A DNA stretch of 64,000 nucleotides, from positions 1,381,001-1,445,000 of the forward strand of contig NZ_CP097298.1 in NCBI RefSeq assembly GCF_023503965.1, in the 5' to 3' direction. The stretch is from Brevundimonas albigilva. GTDB taxonomy: Bacteria > Pseudomonadota > Alphaproteobacteria > Caulobacterales > Caulobacteraceae. Both the position numbers and the translations under genes were made by a program. Numbering within the stretch: position 1 is the first letter of the stretch; each line of letters opens with the position of its first letter. Below the pieces are notes generated by a model, which was given only the letters and a program-made list of their open reading frames with translations, was not told where the DNA came from and ran no database searches. This document shows positions 40,140-48,341 of the stretch, piece by piece.

Positions 40140-41043
40140 TCCGCAGCCGGGCGTCGGCGGTGAAGGCCGCCGGCGCATCCAGCGCCAGCCGCGCCCAGTC
40201 CAGGTTCGGGCACGGCGCGTGGGCCGCCGCCAGGATGGCGCGCAGTTCGGCGGCCGAGGCCACGCTGGCGACCACCATCGCCACGCCCTTCAGCGACAGG
40301 GCGTAGCCCAGGGCCGCCTGCATGGGATCGCAGCGCATCTCGGCCAGGCGCCGACGCGTGCGCGACAGGCCCTGGGCGTGGCCGGCCATCTCTGGCGGCA
40401 GATCTTCGCCCCCGGCGAACAGCAGGCCGTTCGCGAACACCGACGACAGATGGACGTCGACGCCCATGCCGGCCAGTTCGTCCAGCACCCCGTCCTGCGC
40501 CGCGCGCTGGTCCAGCAGGCTGCATCCGATCTGGACCACGTCGGGCTCCAGCCGTCGCGCCAGCAGCGCCGGCCCGTCCTCGATCGTCGCGCAAAAGCCG
40601 ATGCGGCGGAACAGGCCGCGCTGCTTCAGCGCCTGCATCCGGTCCCACAGGGCGCGGCCCTCGGCCCCGGCCAGTTCGGCGGCGTTCGACACCAGCAGGG
40701 CCTCGCCGCGCGGCAGGCCCATGCGTTCCAGCGACCGGCGGGCGCGCGCCTCGACCCGGTCAAGGCCGTCGGCCAGCGGCACGGTCCGCACCGTCACCTG
40801 GAAGGGCGAGGGAAAGGGCCAGGCCTGGCCCAGCAGCCGCTCGGCGTCGCCTTCCGGCTTGGTCGCGACCAGTTTGACGCCCGCGTCGGCCCCGGTCTGC
40901 AACAGGAAGCGCATCGCCTCCTCGCGCGCGCCGGAGGGGGCGGCCATGAAGGCGCCGGGCGCGCGCTCGGGCTCGGTCACCACGGCCAGGGCCAGGCGAT
41001 GGACGGGCGAGGGCGCCGAAGGGGTGGCGGGGGATGGCGTCAC
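40123..41043 (-). CDS. aldo/keto-reductase-fold protein lacking the catalytic tetrad
   Basis: A 306-residue protein that follows the AKR barrel pattern ('HRLALAVVTEP', 'LEPDVVQIGCSLLDQRAAQD', 'GVDVHLSSVFANGLLF', 'AALGYALSLKGVAMVVAS'). The NADPH-dependent catalytic residues are missing. The usual DxxxxYG region is 'LVATKPEGDAERLLG', the lysine strand is 'FQVTVRTVPL', and the His strand is 'EALLVSNAAELAG'. It is likely inactive as a classical reductase and may act as a binding or regulatory protein. It overlaps btuB's 3' end and has its own short leader. No pathway is suggested by its neighbours. Confidence 0.75.
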   Translation of the reverse strand: MTPSPATPSAPSPVHRLALAVVTEPERAPGAFMAAPSGAREEAMRFLLQTGADAGVKLVATKPEGDAERLLGQAWPFPSPFQVTVRTVPLADGLDRVEARARRSLERMGLPRGEALLVSNAAELAGAEGRALWDRMQALKQRGLFRRIGFCATIEDGPALLARRLEPDVVQIGCSLLDQRAAQDGVLDELAGMGVDVHLSSVFANGLLFAGGEDLPPEMAGHAQGLSRTRRRLAEMRCDPMQAALGYALSLKGVAMVVASVASAAELRAILAAAHAPCPNLDWARLALDAPAAFTADARLRISSAA

Positions 41044-41137
41044 CCCGGGACAATGACTCGCAATGTTTAAGGGACGCTGAGCGAGACCTTGCCCAATCCT
41101 TACTTATCCACCGCCGGTCGGCGAAATCGGTGGACGA

Positions 41138-41773
41138 TCAGGCGTCGGCGTCCGGCTGTCGGTCCGGGTGCGCGGCGGCGAAGGCCGGGTGGGCCAGGGC
41201 GCGCGCCTCCACCGCTTCCAGCGCGGGCCAGGCGGCGGTCTCGATGTTGAAGCGCCGGGCGGAATAGAGCTGCGGAATCAGGTAGCAGTCCGCCAGGGTC
41301 GGCCCGTCGCCGAAGCTGAAGCCCGCCCCGTCGCGCGCCACCAGCGCCTCCAGGGCGTCAAAGCCCGGCGCGATCCAGCGCGCGGCCCAGGCGTCGACCG
41401 TCGCCTGATCGGCCCCCAGGTCGCGCCGCAGCGAGGTCAGCACACGCAGATTGTTCAGCGGATGGATGTCGCAGCCGATCAGGGCGCTCATGGCCCGCAC
41501 CGTCGCGCGATCGCCGGCGCCGCGCGGCAGCAGGGGCGGCTCGGGCCAGGTTTCCTCCAGCCATTCCAGAATGGCGGGGCTCTGGATCAGCACCCGCCCG
41601 TCGACCTCCAGCGCCGGGACCATGCCCTGGGGGTTCAGCGCCATATAATCCGGCGCCTTCTGTCGGCCCTGCCGCAGATCGTGCGCCGCCTGCCGATAGG
41701 CCACGCCCTTCAGATTCAGGGCGATGCGGACCCGGTAGCTGGCGCCGGAGCGCCAATAGCCGTGCAGGATCAT
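41138..41773 (-). CDS. maiA: maleylacetoacetate/maleylpyruvate isomerase (zeta-class GST)
   Basis: A 211-residue zeta-class GST that isomerises the cis ring-cleavage product to its trans form using glutathione. 'YWRSGASYRVRIALNLKGVA' is the glutathione-activating N-terminal motif; 'ALNPQGMVPALEVDGRVLIQ' holds the cis-Pro. The C-terminal 'GPTLADCYLIPQLYSARRFN' is diagnostic. Its ATG shares one base with the stop of the FAH-family gene upstream. Together they would finish homogentisate or gentisate breakdown; the dioxygenase is not in the window. Confidence 0.88.
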   Translation of the reverse strand: MILHGYWRSGASYRVRIALNLKGVAYRQAAHDLRQGRQKAPDYMALNPQGMVPALEVDGRVLIQSPAILEWLEETWPEPPLLPRGAGDRATVRAMSALIGCDIHPLNNLRVLTSLRRDLGADQATVDAWAARWIAPGFDALEALVARDGAGFSFGDGPTLADCYLIPQLYSARRFNIETAAWPALEAVEARALAHPAFAAAHPDRQPDADA

Positions 41774-42426
41774 CAGACGATCTCGAACTTCAGCGTCTCC
41801 AGCCCGTCAATGGTCGCCACGACCGTATCGCCGCGCACGACCGGCCCGACGCCGGACGGCGTGCCGGTGAAGATCAGGTCGCCGGCCTGGAGCGCCCACA
41901 GCTTGCCGGCCTCCTCGACGATGCGGTCGGGGTTCAGGATCATGTCGTCCAGACGGCTGGACTGGCGCACCTGCCCGTTGACGCTCAGTTCGATGCGCCC
42001 CGCCGGATCGGGCAGCGCTCCCAGGGTCACGGCGCCGCAGGGCGCGGACTGGTCGAAGCCCTTGGCCGCGTCCCACGGGCGGCCCGCCTTCTTGGCCTCG
42101 GCCTGGAGATCGCGCCGGGTAAGGTCGCAGCCGACCGCCCAGCCGACGATCCGTCCGCCCTCGCCGATGGCGGCGACCAGTTCCGCTTCGTAATGAAGGT
42201 TGTCGGTCGCCGAGGGATAGGCCGGGTTGGCCCCGTCCGTCACCAGGGCGTCGCCCGGCTTGGAAAAGAAGAACGGCGTCTGCTTGTCCGGGTCGGACCC
42301 CATCTCGCGCGCATGGGCCGCATAGTTCTGGCCGACGCACAGGATGCGCCGCACCGGCAGGCGGCGGTCGTCGCCGACGATCGGCAGGGACGGGATCGGG
42401 CGGGGCGGAAACAGCCATTGGGTCAT
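41773..42426 (-). CDS. fumarylacetoacetate-hydrolase-family hydrolase (fumarylpyruvate hydrolase-like)
   Basis: A 217-residue FAH-fold metal hydrolase. 'RRILCVGQNYAAHAREMG' opens the fold. The metal ligands are in 'NLHYEAELVAAIG' (the E-x-E pair) and 'VGCDLTRRDLQ' (Asp). 'GDLIFTGTPSGVGPV' is the C-terminal signature. The short length matches fumarylpyruvate or acylpyruvate hydrolases rather than full-length FAH. It is co-translated with maiA (TGATG junction), which supports a ring-cleavage role. Confidence 0.87.
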   Translation of the reverse strand: MTQWLFPPRPIPSLPIVGDDRRLPVRRILCVGQNYAAHAREMGSDPDKQTPFFFSKPGDALVTDGANPAYPSATDNLHYEAELVAAIGEGGRIVGWAVGCDLTRRDLQAEAKKAGRPWDAAKGFDQSAPCGAVTLGALPDPAGRIELSVNGQVRQSSRLDDMILNPDRIVEEAGKLWALQAGDLIFTGTPSGVGPVVRGDTVVATIDGLETLKFEIV

Positions 42427-42560
42427 GCCGTCTTCTAGATCGCCGCGTCGCGACTGGCGAGCCCGTCGCCATGCTGCGGCGCGGGAACCTTGACCACGCG
42501 GTAGCGTTGGCTATCGGGGTTCCCTATTCTAATGCAAAGCTTGCGAATGGAGCGCGCATC

Positions 42561-42905
42561 ATGGCCACGACCAAGGCTCGAGAAGACATCAAGAACGACC
42601 TGAAGACCCTCAAGGAGGATCTGAAGGCGGGCGCGCGCGAGGAAACGCAGCGCCTGCGCGAAAAGGCCTCCGAGGCCGAAACCCGCCTGCGCGCCAAGAG
42701 CGACGAGGTGCGCGAGCAGGCCCGCGGCTATTACGAACAGGCCCGCGTGCGCGGACGCGAGTATTACGACGACGCCGCCGAACGTCTGGACGAGGCCCAG
42801 CGCTACGTCGTCGAGCGGGTGCAGGAGCGTCCGCTCCAGTCGACGGCCATCGCGCTCGGCGTCGGCATGGTGCTGGGCATGTTGCTGGCCGGCCGCCGCC
42901 GCTGA
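42561..42905 (+). CDS. DUF883 (ElaB/YqjD-like) membrane-anchored helical protein
   Basis: A 114-residue protein, mostly charged coiled coil ('EDIKNDLKTLKEDLKAGARE', 'RLREKASEAETRLRAKSDEV'), ending in a glycine-rich transmembrane tail 'ALGVGMVLGMLLAGRRR'. In E. coli this family tethers ribosomes to the inner membrane in stationary phase. ATG 42561 gives 'MATTKAREDIK'. Its stop overlaps the start of the holin-like gene (TGATG). Confidence 0.85.
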   Translation: MATTKAREDIKNDLKTLKEDLKAGAREETQRLREKASEAETRLRAKSDEVREQARGYYEQARVRGREYYDDAAERLDEAQRYVVERVQERPLQSTAIALGVGMVLGMLLAGRRR

Positions 42906-43311
42906 TGTTCCGGGGCTCATCAAGCGCGTGGTGGCGACCGCCGTGGCCGCCGCCAGCGCCTTTCTCGCCGTGGTCTTTCTGGGCCTGGCCATCTTCTATG
43001 CGCTCAGCCTGGCCATGACGCCCCTGGGCGCCGCGGCGGCGACCTTCGGCCTGTTCGCCCTGGTCGCCCTGGTGACCGCCCTGGTCTTCCTGCGCGGCGA
43101 CAGCCGTGACGACGAGGACGAGGACGACGAACCCGAGGGTCTGCTGGGCAAGGTCATTCACATCGTGCGCGACCGCCCGGTGATCGGCGCCGTGGGCGGC
43201 CTGGGCGCCCTGTTCCTGCTGCTGCGCAATCCGGCCCTGGCCGCGATCGTGGCCAGCATGGTGACCGAGCGAAAACTGGACGAGCGCGGTTATCGTCGGC
43301 GGCGGCGATAG
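42904..43311 (+). CDS. holin-superfamily-III-like inner-membrane protein, start disrupted by a frameshift
   Basis: About 135 residues with two strong transmembrane segments ('AVAAASAFLAVVFLGLAIFY' and 'AAAATFGLFALVALVTALVF') followed by an acidic loop ('DDEDEDDEPEG'), a third hydrophobic segment and a basic tail. Such proteins commonly pair with DUF883 in alphaproteobacteria and are not phage genes in this setting. The natural start is probably ATG 42904, overlapping the DUF883 stop. One G lost at 42912-42915 hides it, leaving GTG 42928 as the visible start. Confidence 0.75.
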   Translation, partial: DVPGLIKRVVATAVAAASAFLAVVFLGLAIFYALSLAMTPLGAAAATFGLFALVALVTALVFLRGDSRDDEDEDDEPEGLLGKVIHIVRDRPVIGAVGGLGALFLLLRNPALAAIVASMVTERKLDERGYRRRRR

Positions 43312-43422
43312 AATTTAGCCGTCTCGCGACCGGGAACGGCCCGTAAGCGGGAGCGTTGTTCCATCGAGGGAAGGGACAAGATCCCGACCTTTTGGAAACA
43401 ACAACTTCAGGAGGACCGGGCC

Positions 43423-43599
43423 ATGATTCGTTGGGCCATTATTTTCCTGGTCGTGGCCTTGGTCGCGGCCGTTCTCGGCTTCGGCGGCATCGCGAACTTC
43501 TCGTTCGAGATCGCCAAGTTCATCGCCGTGGTCGCCATCATCCTGTTCGTCATCGCGCTGGTGGCGGGCGGACTGCGCGGGCGCGGCACGCGGATATAG
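43423..43599 (+). CDS. DUF1328 / UPF0391 small membrane protein, 58 aa
   Basis: Starts at ATG 43423 after a CAGGAGGA ribosome-binding site. Two transmembrane helices ('AIIFLVVALVAAVLGFGGIA' and 'FIAVVAIILFVIALVAGGL') match the stress-associated UPF0391 family (E. coli YtjA). It is followed at once by a terminator. Together with the DUF883 and holin-like genes it forms a cluster of small envelope proteins, probably induced by stress. Confidence 0.88.
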   Translation: MIRWAIIFLVVALVAAVLGFGGIANFSFEIAKFIAVVAIILFVIALVAGGLRGRGTRI

Positions 43600-43620
43600 A
43601 CCGCGTCGCCTGACGACGAC

Positions 43621-43652
43621 AAAGGGCCGGAGCGTCAGCTCCGGCCCTTTTC
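43621..43652. terminator. bidirectional rho-independent terminator
   Basis: Stem AAAGGGCCGGAGC / GCTCCGGCCCTTT with a 4-base loop and a flanking T run, between convergent genes (43599 and 43688). Confidence 0.9.
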
Positions 43653-43687
43653 TCATGCCTCGTCTCATGCCTTGGCGAGACCGGGGC

Positions 43688-44539
43688 TCAGACCGCCGCC
43701 TTCTCGCGTTCGCCCGGATGTTGCGGATCAGGCGCGGTGGCGGCCCGGCGGGTGTCCTGACGACGCGGCAGCCGCCAGACCTGGTGAGAGCAGAATCGCT
43801 CTCCGTCCCAGGCCAGGGCGGTGACAGTGATGGTCTTGGCGTCCCAGTCGATCTGGTTGAACCCCGGCGGCGAGCCGCGTTCGCGGTGCGACAGCGTTCC
43901 GCACCCGACCGCATAGGAGCATTTGTCGGCCAGGGGGATCGGCATGGCGAAGGGCACATGCACATGCCCGGTCATGATCAGGTCGACGCCCGCCTCGGCG
44001 AAGATCAGCGCCGCCTCGTCGCCACGCTTGACGTCGCCGGTCATCGGCGTGCCGACCATCTCGATCAGCGGGTGGTGGCAGGCCAGGACCCTCAGCGCCC
44101 CGATCGGGGCCTGACGCAGGGCCTCGGCCGCGCGCCGCGTCTGGTCCAGGTCGATCACGCCCTTGGACCAGTTGGGTCGAGCCTGAAAGCCGCGAGCGGT
44201 GACGACGCCGCGCACCATCACCGTGTCGTCGCAGAACTGGCCGTCGTGCGCCGGAAAGCCGGTCGCGGTCTCGAAGGCCCGCCACGGGTGAAACACCCGC
44301 GCCACCGCGTCCCAATAGGGCACGTCGTGATTGCCCACGATGACGAAGCGCGGCTCGGGCATGGCGCGCATCCAGTCGCGCGCGGCGGCGAACTCGGCCG
44401 GATACCCTTTCTGGGTGATGTCGCCGGTGATCAGCACCAGATCGTTGGGCGTGGCGTGGGCGTAGTCCAGGGCGGCGGCCACGGCGCGCTTGTGCTCGCA
44501 CCCGAAATGAATGTCGGAAAACTGGAGAATGCGCCCCAT
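43688..44539 (-). CDS. metallophosphoesterase (cAMP-phosphodiesterase/3',5'-cyclic-nucleotide-like)
   Basis: A 283-residue calcineurin-like phosphoesterase. All metal-binding motifs are visible in order: 'QFSDIHFGCEH', 'LITGDITQKGY', 'VGNHDVPYWD', 'ACHHPLIEM' and 'TGHVHVPF'. The class III CpdA-like layout fits, but substrate could be a nucleotide or UDP-sugar. Its ATG shares a base with the stop of the lipid-kinase gene upstream, so the two are translated together. Confidence 0.87.
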   Translation of the reverse strand: MGRILQFSDIHFGCEHKRAVAAALDYAHATPNDLVLITGDITQKGYPAEFAAARDWMRAMPEPRFVIVGNHDVPYWDAVARVFHPWRAFETATGFPAHDGQFCDDTVMVRGVVTARGFQARPNWSKGVIDLDQTRRAAEALRQAPIGALRVLACHHPLIEMVGTPMTGDVKRGDEAALIFAEAGVDLIMTGHVHVPFAMPIPLADKCSYAVGCGTLSHRERGSPPGFNQIDWDAKTITVTALAWDGERFCSHQVWRLPRRQDTRRAATAPDPQHPGEREKAAV

Positions 44540-45476
44540 CAGACGCTGTCCTCGGCGGCCGGCGGCTTGGGCGTCAGGGCGCGAAAGGCCTTGGGCGCGA
44601 AGCGGACCGTGGCTTCGGACTTCAGGCGGATGGTTTCGCCGTCGATGACGGCGGGGATGCGAGAGCGCGCCCAGGCGTCGATGCGCCGCGCCGGCTGGGT
44701 CGAGACCGAGGGGTCCTGGCGCCAGTCGGTGAACAGGGCCGTGGCCGCCAGTCGAAACGCCTGCATGGCGTCCAGCGGATCCATCGCCGCCGCCTCCAGG
44801 CCGACCGGCTCCTCCAGGGCGCGCGAGATCATCGGGCTGATCAGGACCAGAGCCTCGGCCCGGCGCTTGCGCCCGCCGTCCAGGCTGAAGCGCAGCCGAC
44901 CGCTGAACGCCCGCTTCAGGGCCAGGCGCGCATGGCCGACGGCCTGACGCAGCTTGCCCGTGCGGATGGCCTCGCGCGCCGGCGCCCAGAGGGCGGGGGC
45001 GCCCAGGATGGCGGCGCAGTAGAAATATTCTCCGCCGACCTCTCCGCCCGAGACGTACTGCGGCTCGCCCTCCTCCAGCGCGCGTCGCAGGGCGTCCTTC
45101 CAGTCCGCCGTCCCGTACAGGGCCTTGGGCAGCATGTTCATGGTGCCGCCCGGCAGCGGCGCGATCATCGGTCCGTCAGGCTTAGCGCGCGAGGCCACGG
45201 ACCGGGCGGTCCCGTCCCCGCCAGCACGAAGATGACGTCCGGTTCCTCGGCGAAGGCCTCGGCGATCGCCGCGTCGAAGTCGCCTTCAAGCACGACGACG
45301 CGCGCCTCCAGATCATAGTCGGCCAGGATGGCCTCGGCCTCGCCGGCCGCCCTGGGCCCCACGCTGCCCGACAGAGGATTGACCAGCATCACCGCGCGCC
45401 GAAGCGGCGTGTGCGGCGTCAGGCTCGCCTTCGGCCCGGCGGCCGTCGTTCCTTCGGGCGCAATCGTATCGCTCAT
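44539..45476 (-). CDS. diacylglycerol-kinase-family lipid kinase, one frameshift
   Basis: A ~312-residue cytosolic/peripheral lipid kinase (DagK/YegS type). The N-terminal domain starts with 'VMLVNPLSGSVGPRAAGEAE'. The ATP motif GDGT is restored only after adding one G in the run at 45216-45219 (plus view), giving 'FVLAGDGTARSVASRAKPDG'. 'IAPLPGGTMNMLPKALYG' is the conserved GGTxN block, and a beta-sandwich domain follows. The pairing with a phosphoesterase suggests phospholipid or phosphorylated-lipid turnover, which is inference. Confidence 0.83.
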
Positions 45477-45632
45477 GAGCGCCGCAACGCCTCGCATCCG
45501 CGCCCGTTCCGCACGCCGCCAAAGAAAGCTTCGCCATATATCGGCCCCGACGTCGTGATGGCTGGGAACCGTCAAGCCCGGACCACGTTTTCGTCGTCAG
45601 GGCGAAAGCAACAGAGTTCCAGGAGAGACATC

Positions 45633-45983
45633 ATGAAAATGGCGATTATCGCGATCGCGGGGGCCGGTCTGCTGGCCTCGGCCTGCGCCAGCGATCCCTA
45701 CGGCTACAACAACGGTTCCAACCAGACGGTTCGCCAGGGCGCCATCGGCGCGGGCCTGGGCGCCGTGGCCGGCGCCATCGTCGGCAACAACGTCGGCGGC
45801 GGCAACGCCGCGACCGGCGCGCTGATCGGCGGCGCGCTCGGCGGCGCGGCGGGCGCGATCCGCGGCTCGGCCCAGGACCGCAACAACCAGCAGCGCTACC
45901 GCGACAACCAGGGCCGGTACTACTACTGCTACGACAATCGTCAGGACGAATGCTACTGGGATAACGGCCAGCGCCGTTACTGA
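45633..45983 (+). CDS. glycine-zipper outer-membrane lipoprotein
   Basis: A 116-residue lipoprotein with signal peptide and lipobox 'GLLASACAS'. A glycine-zipper region ('GAGLGAVAGAIVGNNVGGG', 'ALIGGALGGAAGAIRG') is followed by a Tyr/Asn/Gln-rich tail with two cysteines. It resembles the Rickettsia 17-kDa-antigen/SlyB fold, which sits in the outer membrane. ATG 45633 follows CAGGAGAG. It is divergent from the kinase gene. Confidence 0.85.
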   Translation: MKMAIIAIAGAGLLASACASDPYGYNNGSNQTVRQGAIGAGLGAVAGAIVGNNVGGGNAATGALIGGALGGAAGAIRGSAQDRNNQQRYRDNQGRYYYCYDNRQDECYWDNGQRRY

Positions 45984-46025
45984 TCCCGGTCAGCGCGCCT
46001 GACGGGTGCGAAAAGACCAAGGATG

Positions 46026-46057
46026 GGGCGGCTCGTCGGACGACGGGCCGCCCTTTT
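46026..46057 (+). terminator. rho-independent terminator after the glycine-zipper lipoprotein
   Basis: Stem GGGCGGC / GCCGCCC with an internal TCGTCGGACGACGG stem-loop and a following TTTT, 40 bp past the stop codon. Confidence 0.75.
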
Positions 46058-46078
46058 CATGACCGAGGAGGCGGATCG

Positions 46079-46516
46079 ATGAGAGTGATTGCGGCGGGAC
46101 TGATCGGCGTGGCGCTGGCCGCGGCGGGGTGCGCGAGCCGGCCCAGCCGGGATGATCTGGTTGAGCGGACGGACTGCGCGCCGGTGCGGTTCGACATCTA
46201 TTTCGCCAACGACCAGACGAGCCTGACCCCGGTGGCGCGCGAGGCGATCCGGCTGGGCGCGCAACAGGTCGCGGGCTGCGCTATCGAGCGGGTGCGGGTG
46301 CTGGGCCTGGCCGATGCGCAGGGCGGGGCCACGGCCAATCTGAACCTGTCCGAACGGCGCGCGCAAAGCGTCACCGCGGCGCTGGAGGCGGACGGCCTGC
46401 CGGTCCCGACCTTCGAGGTCCAGGCCGCGGGCGCCAGCGGCGCGACGACCCCGCAGGGCGCCAACGCCCCGATGCGCAGGCGCACGGAAGTGCTGATCGA
46501 GGCGCGCCCGCGCTGA
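46079..46516 (+). CDS. OmpA-family lipoprotein
   Basis: A 145-residue lipoprotein: signal peptide and lipobox 'ALAAAGCAS', then an OmpA-like peptidoglycan-binding domain. 'FDIYFANDQTSLTPVAREAI' opens the domain and 'LNLSERRAQSVTAALEADGL' with 'RRRTEVLIE' are its conserved parts. The usual Asp/Arg peptidoglycan contacts are only partly recognisable (the first-Asp position reads 'LADAQGGATANL'). It is convergent with the GreA-like gene, 6 bp away. Confidence 0.82.
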   Translation: MRVIAAGLIGVALAAAGCASRPSRDDLVERTDCAPVRFDIYFANDQTSLTPVAREAIRLGAQQVAGCAIERVRVLGLADAQGGATANLNLSERRAQSVTAALEADGLPVPTFEVQAAGASGATTPQGANAPMRRRTEVLIEARPR

Positions 46517-46522
46517 TCCGGT

Positions 46523-47005
46523 TCAGGTCGAGACGGCGACGATGGCGACGACGCCGCCCGCCACGGTCGCCTCGTCGTCCACGCGCTTGCCCAGCAGGGC
46601 CTGGGCCAGGGGCGAGACATAGCTGACGCAGCCCTGGGCGGGATCGGCCTGATCCTCGCCGACGATGCGCCAGGTCTGGACGCGCCCGTCCTCCCGCTCG
46701 ATCGTCACCGTCCCGCCGAAACGCACCACGCCGTCGTCCGCGCCGGGCGCCACCAGTTGGGCCGAGGCCCGCCGCGCCGACCAGTAGCGCAGGTCGCGCG
46801 TCGCCCGCGCCATCGCCGTGCGGTCGCTCTCGATCGAGCCCTGGACCTGGGCGGCCGTGTAGGCGGCGCGCGCGGCGGCCAGTTCCTGTTCGATCAGGGC
46901 CAGGCCCTGTTCCGTCACCAGGTTGGGATGGGGCGAGATCGGCCGGTCGGCCAGGTCGGCCGCGGTTGCTTCCAGATCTTCCTCGCGGGTGAAGGCGACG
47001 CTCAT
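46523..47005 (-). CDS. GreA/GreB-family RNA polymerase factor (non-canonical tip)
   Basis: A 160-residue protein with an N-terminal coiled coil ('VTEQGLALIEQELAAARAAY') and a C-terminal FKBP-like domain ('VRFGGTVTIEREDGRVQTWR', 'VSYVSPLAQALLGKRVDDEA') of the Gre secondary-channel family. The canonical LSENAEY tip, whose Asp and Glu promote transcript cleavage, is replaced by a sequence with 'SIESDRTAMARATRDLRYWS'. It may bind RNA polymerase without standard cleavage activity. ATG 47005 is the best start. Confidence 0.83.
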   Translation of the reverse strand: MSVAFTREEDLEATAADLADRPISPHPNLVTEQGLALIEQELAAARAAYTAAQVQGSIESDRTAMARATRDLRYWSARRASAQLVAPGADDGVVRFGGTVTIEREDGRVQTWRIVGEDQADPAQGCVSYVSPLAQALLGKRVDDEATVAGGVVAIVAVST

Positions 47006-47069
47006 GGTACGGAACATAGCGCCTGACGACCCTATGGCCAGCGGGGCCGTGAACGGGCAAAGCGAGGCG

Positions 47070-48311
47070 ATGCGAGCGGACGCCCCCCAGATCGTCGTCA
47101 TCGGCGCCGGCCCGGCCGGGCTGATGGCGGCCGAACGCCTGGCCGCCGGCGGCCTGACGGTCGCCGTGCACGAGCGCATGCCGTCGGTCGCCCGCAAATT
47201 CCTGATGGCCGGCCGGGGCGGGCTGAACCTGACCCATTCCGAGCCGGCGGAGGCCTTCCTGGGCCGGTACCGCGAGGGCCGCGCCCGGGTCGCGCCCTGG
47301 CTGGACGCCTTCTCTCCCGCCGACCTCGTGGCCTGGGCCGAGGGCCTGGGCCAGCCCACCTTCGTGGGCACCAGCGGCCGCATCTTTCCGCGCGCGCTGA
47401 AGGCTTCGCCCCTGCTGCGGGCCTGGCTGGCGCGCCTGTCCGAACTGGGGGTGACGATCCACACCCGCTCGACCTGGACGGGCTGGCGGGACGGCGCCCC
47501 GGCGTTCGACACGCCCGAGGGCGAACGTCGCGTGCGGCCCGACGCGACCATCCTGGCGCTGGGCGGCGCCAGCTGGCCCCGCCTGGGCTCGGATGCGGCC
47601 TGGACGCCGTGGCTGGAAGCGGCGGGGGTGACCCTGTCGCCCTTCCGTCCGGCCAATGTCGGCGCCGACATCGCCTGGTCGCCGGTGCTGCGCGACCGGT
47701 TCGCCGGCGCGCCGCTGAAGGGCATCGCCGTGCGCCACGAGCGGACGACGGTGCGGGGCGAGGCGGTGATCGCCGGCTACGGGCTGGAAGGCGGGGCGAT
47801 CTACGCCCTATCGGCGGCGATCCGCGATGCGACGGCGCGCAAGGGCCGCACCGTCCTGACCCTGGACCTGAAACCCGACGTGACGGCCGAAACGCTGACC
47901 GCGCGGCTCGCGGCCCAGCCGGCCAAGGCCAGCCTGTCCAACCGCCTTCGAAAGGCGGCGGGGCTGGATCCGGCGGCGGCGGCCCTGCTGCGCGAAGCCG
48001 GCCCCCTTCCCGAGACGCCTGACGCCCTGGCCGCCCGCATCAAGGGGCTGGCCCTGACGGCGACCGGCGTGCAGGGGCTGGAGCGGGCCATATCCTCGGC
48101 GGGCGGCGTGGCGTGGGAGGCGGTCGACGACCGCCTGATGCTGAGGGCCCGGCCCGGCGTCTTCGTCGCCGGCGAGATGCTGGACTGGGAGGCGCCGACC
48201 GGCGGCTATCTGCTGCAGGCCAGCTTCGCCTCGGGCGTGGCCGCCGCCGCGGGCGTGCGCGACTGGCTGGCGGGCGCGGTCGACACGGCGGCCGCGACGG
48301 TTCAGGGTTAG
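47070..48311 (+). CDS. HI0933/BaiN-like NAD(P)/FAD-dependent oxidoreductase (TIGR03862 type)
   Basis: A ~413-residue flavoprotein. The FAD motif 'IVVIGAGPAGLMAAERLAAG' starts about 10 residues in. 'KFLMAGRGGLNLTHSEPAEA' is the hallmark of the HI0933 family. 'ATILALGGASWPRLGSDAA' and the C-terminal 'EMLDWEAPTGGYLLQASFAS' close the FAD site. ATG 47070 is preferred because GCGAGG precedes it. In-frame ATGs at 47034 and 47004 exist, and the latter would overlap the divergent Gre start codon. The reaction is unknown. Confidence 0.85.
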   Translation: MRADAPQIVVIGAGPAGLMAAERLAAGGLTVAVHERMPSVARKFLMAGRGGLNLTHSEPAEAFLGRYREGRARVAPWLDAFSPADLVAWAEGLGQPTFVGTSGRIFPRALKASPLLRAWLARLSELGVTIHTRSTWTGWRDGAPAFDTPEGERRVRPDATILALGGASWPRLGSDAAWTPWLEAAGVTLSPFRPANVGADIAWSPVLRDRFAGAPLKGIAVRHERTTVRGEAVIAGYGLEGGAIYALSAAIRDATARKGRTVLTLDLKPDVTAETLTARLAAQPAKASLSNRLRKAAGLDPAAAALLREAGPLPETPDALAARIKGLALTATGVQGLERAISSAGGVAWEAVDDRLMLRARPGVFVAGEMLDWEAPTGGYLLQASFASGVAAAAGVRDWLAGAVDTAAATVQG

Positions 48312-48341
48312 GATCCCGCCCGCCTGCCGGAGACCCTATTC

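Noticed and set aside
42928-43311. Holin-like gene as evidence of a prophage
   Set aside because: No phage genes nearby; it pairs with DUF883 and UPF0391 as in chromosomal stress clusters.
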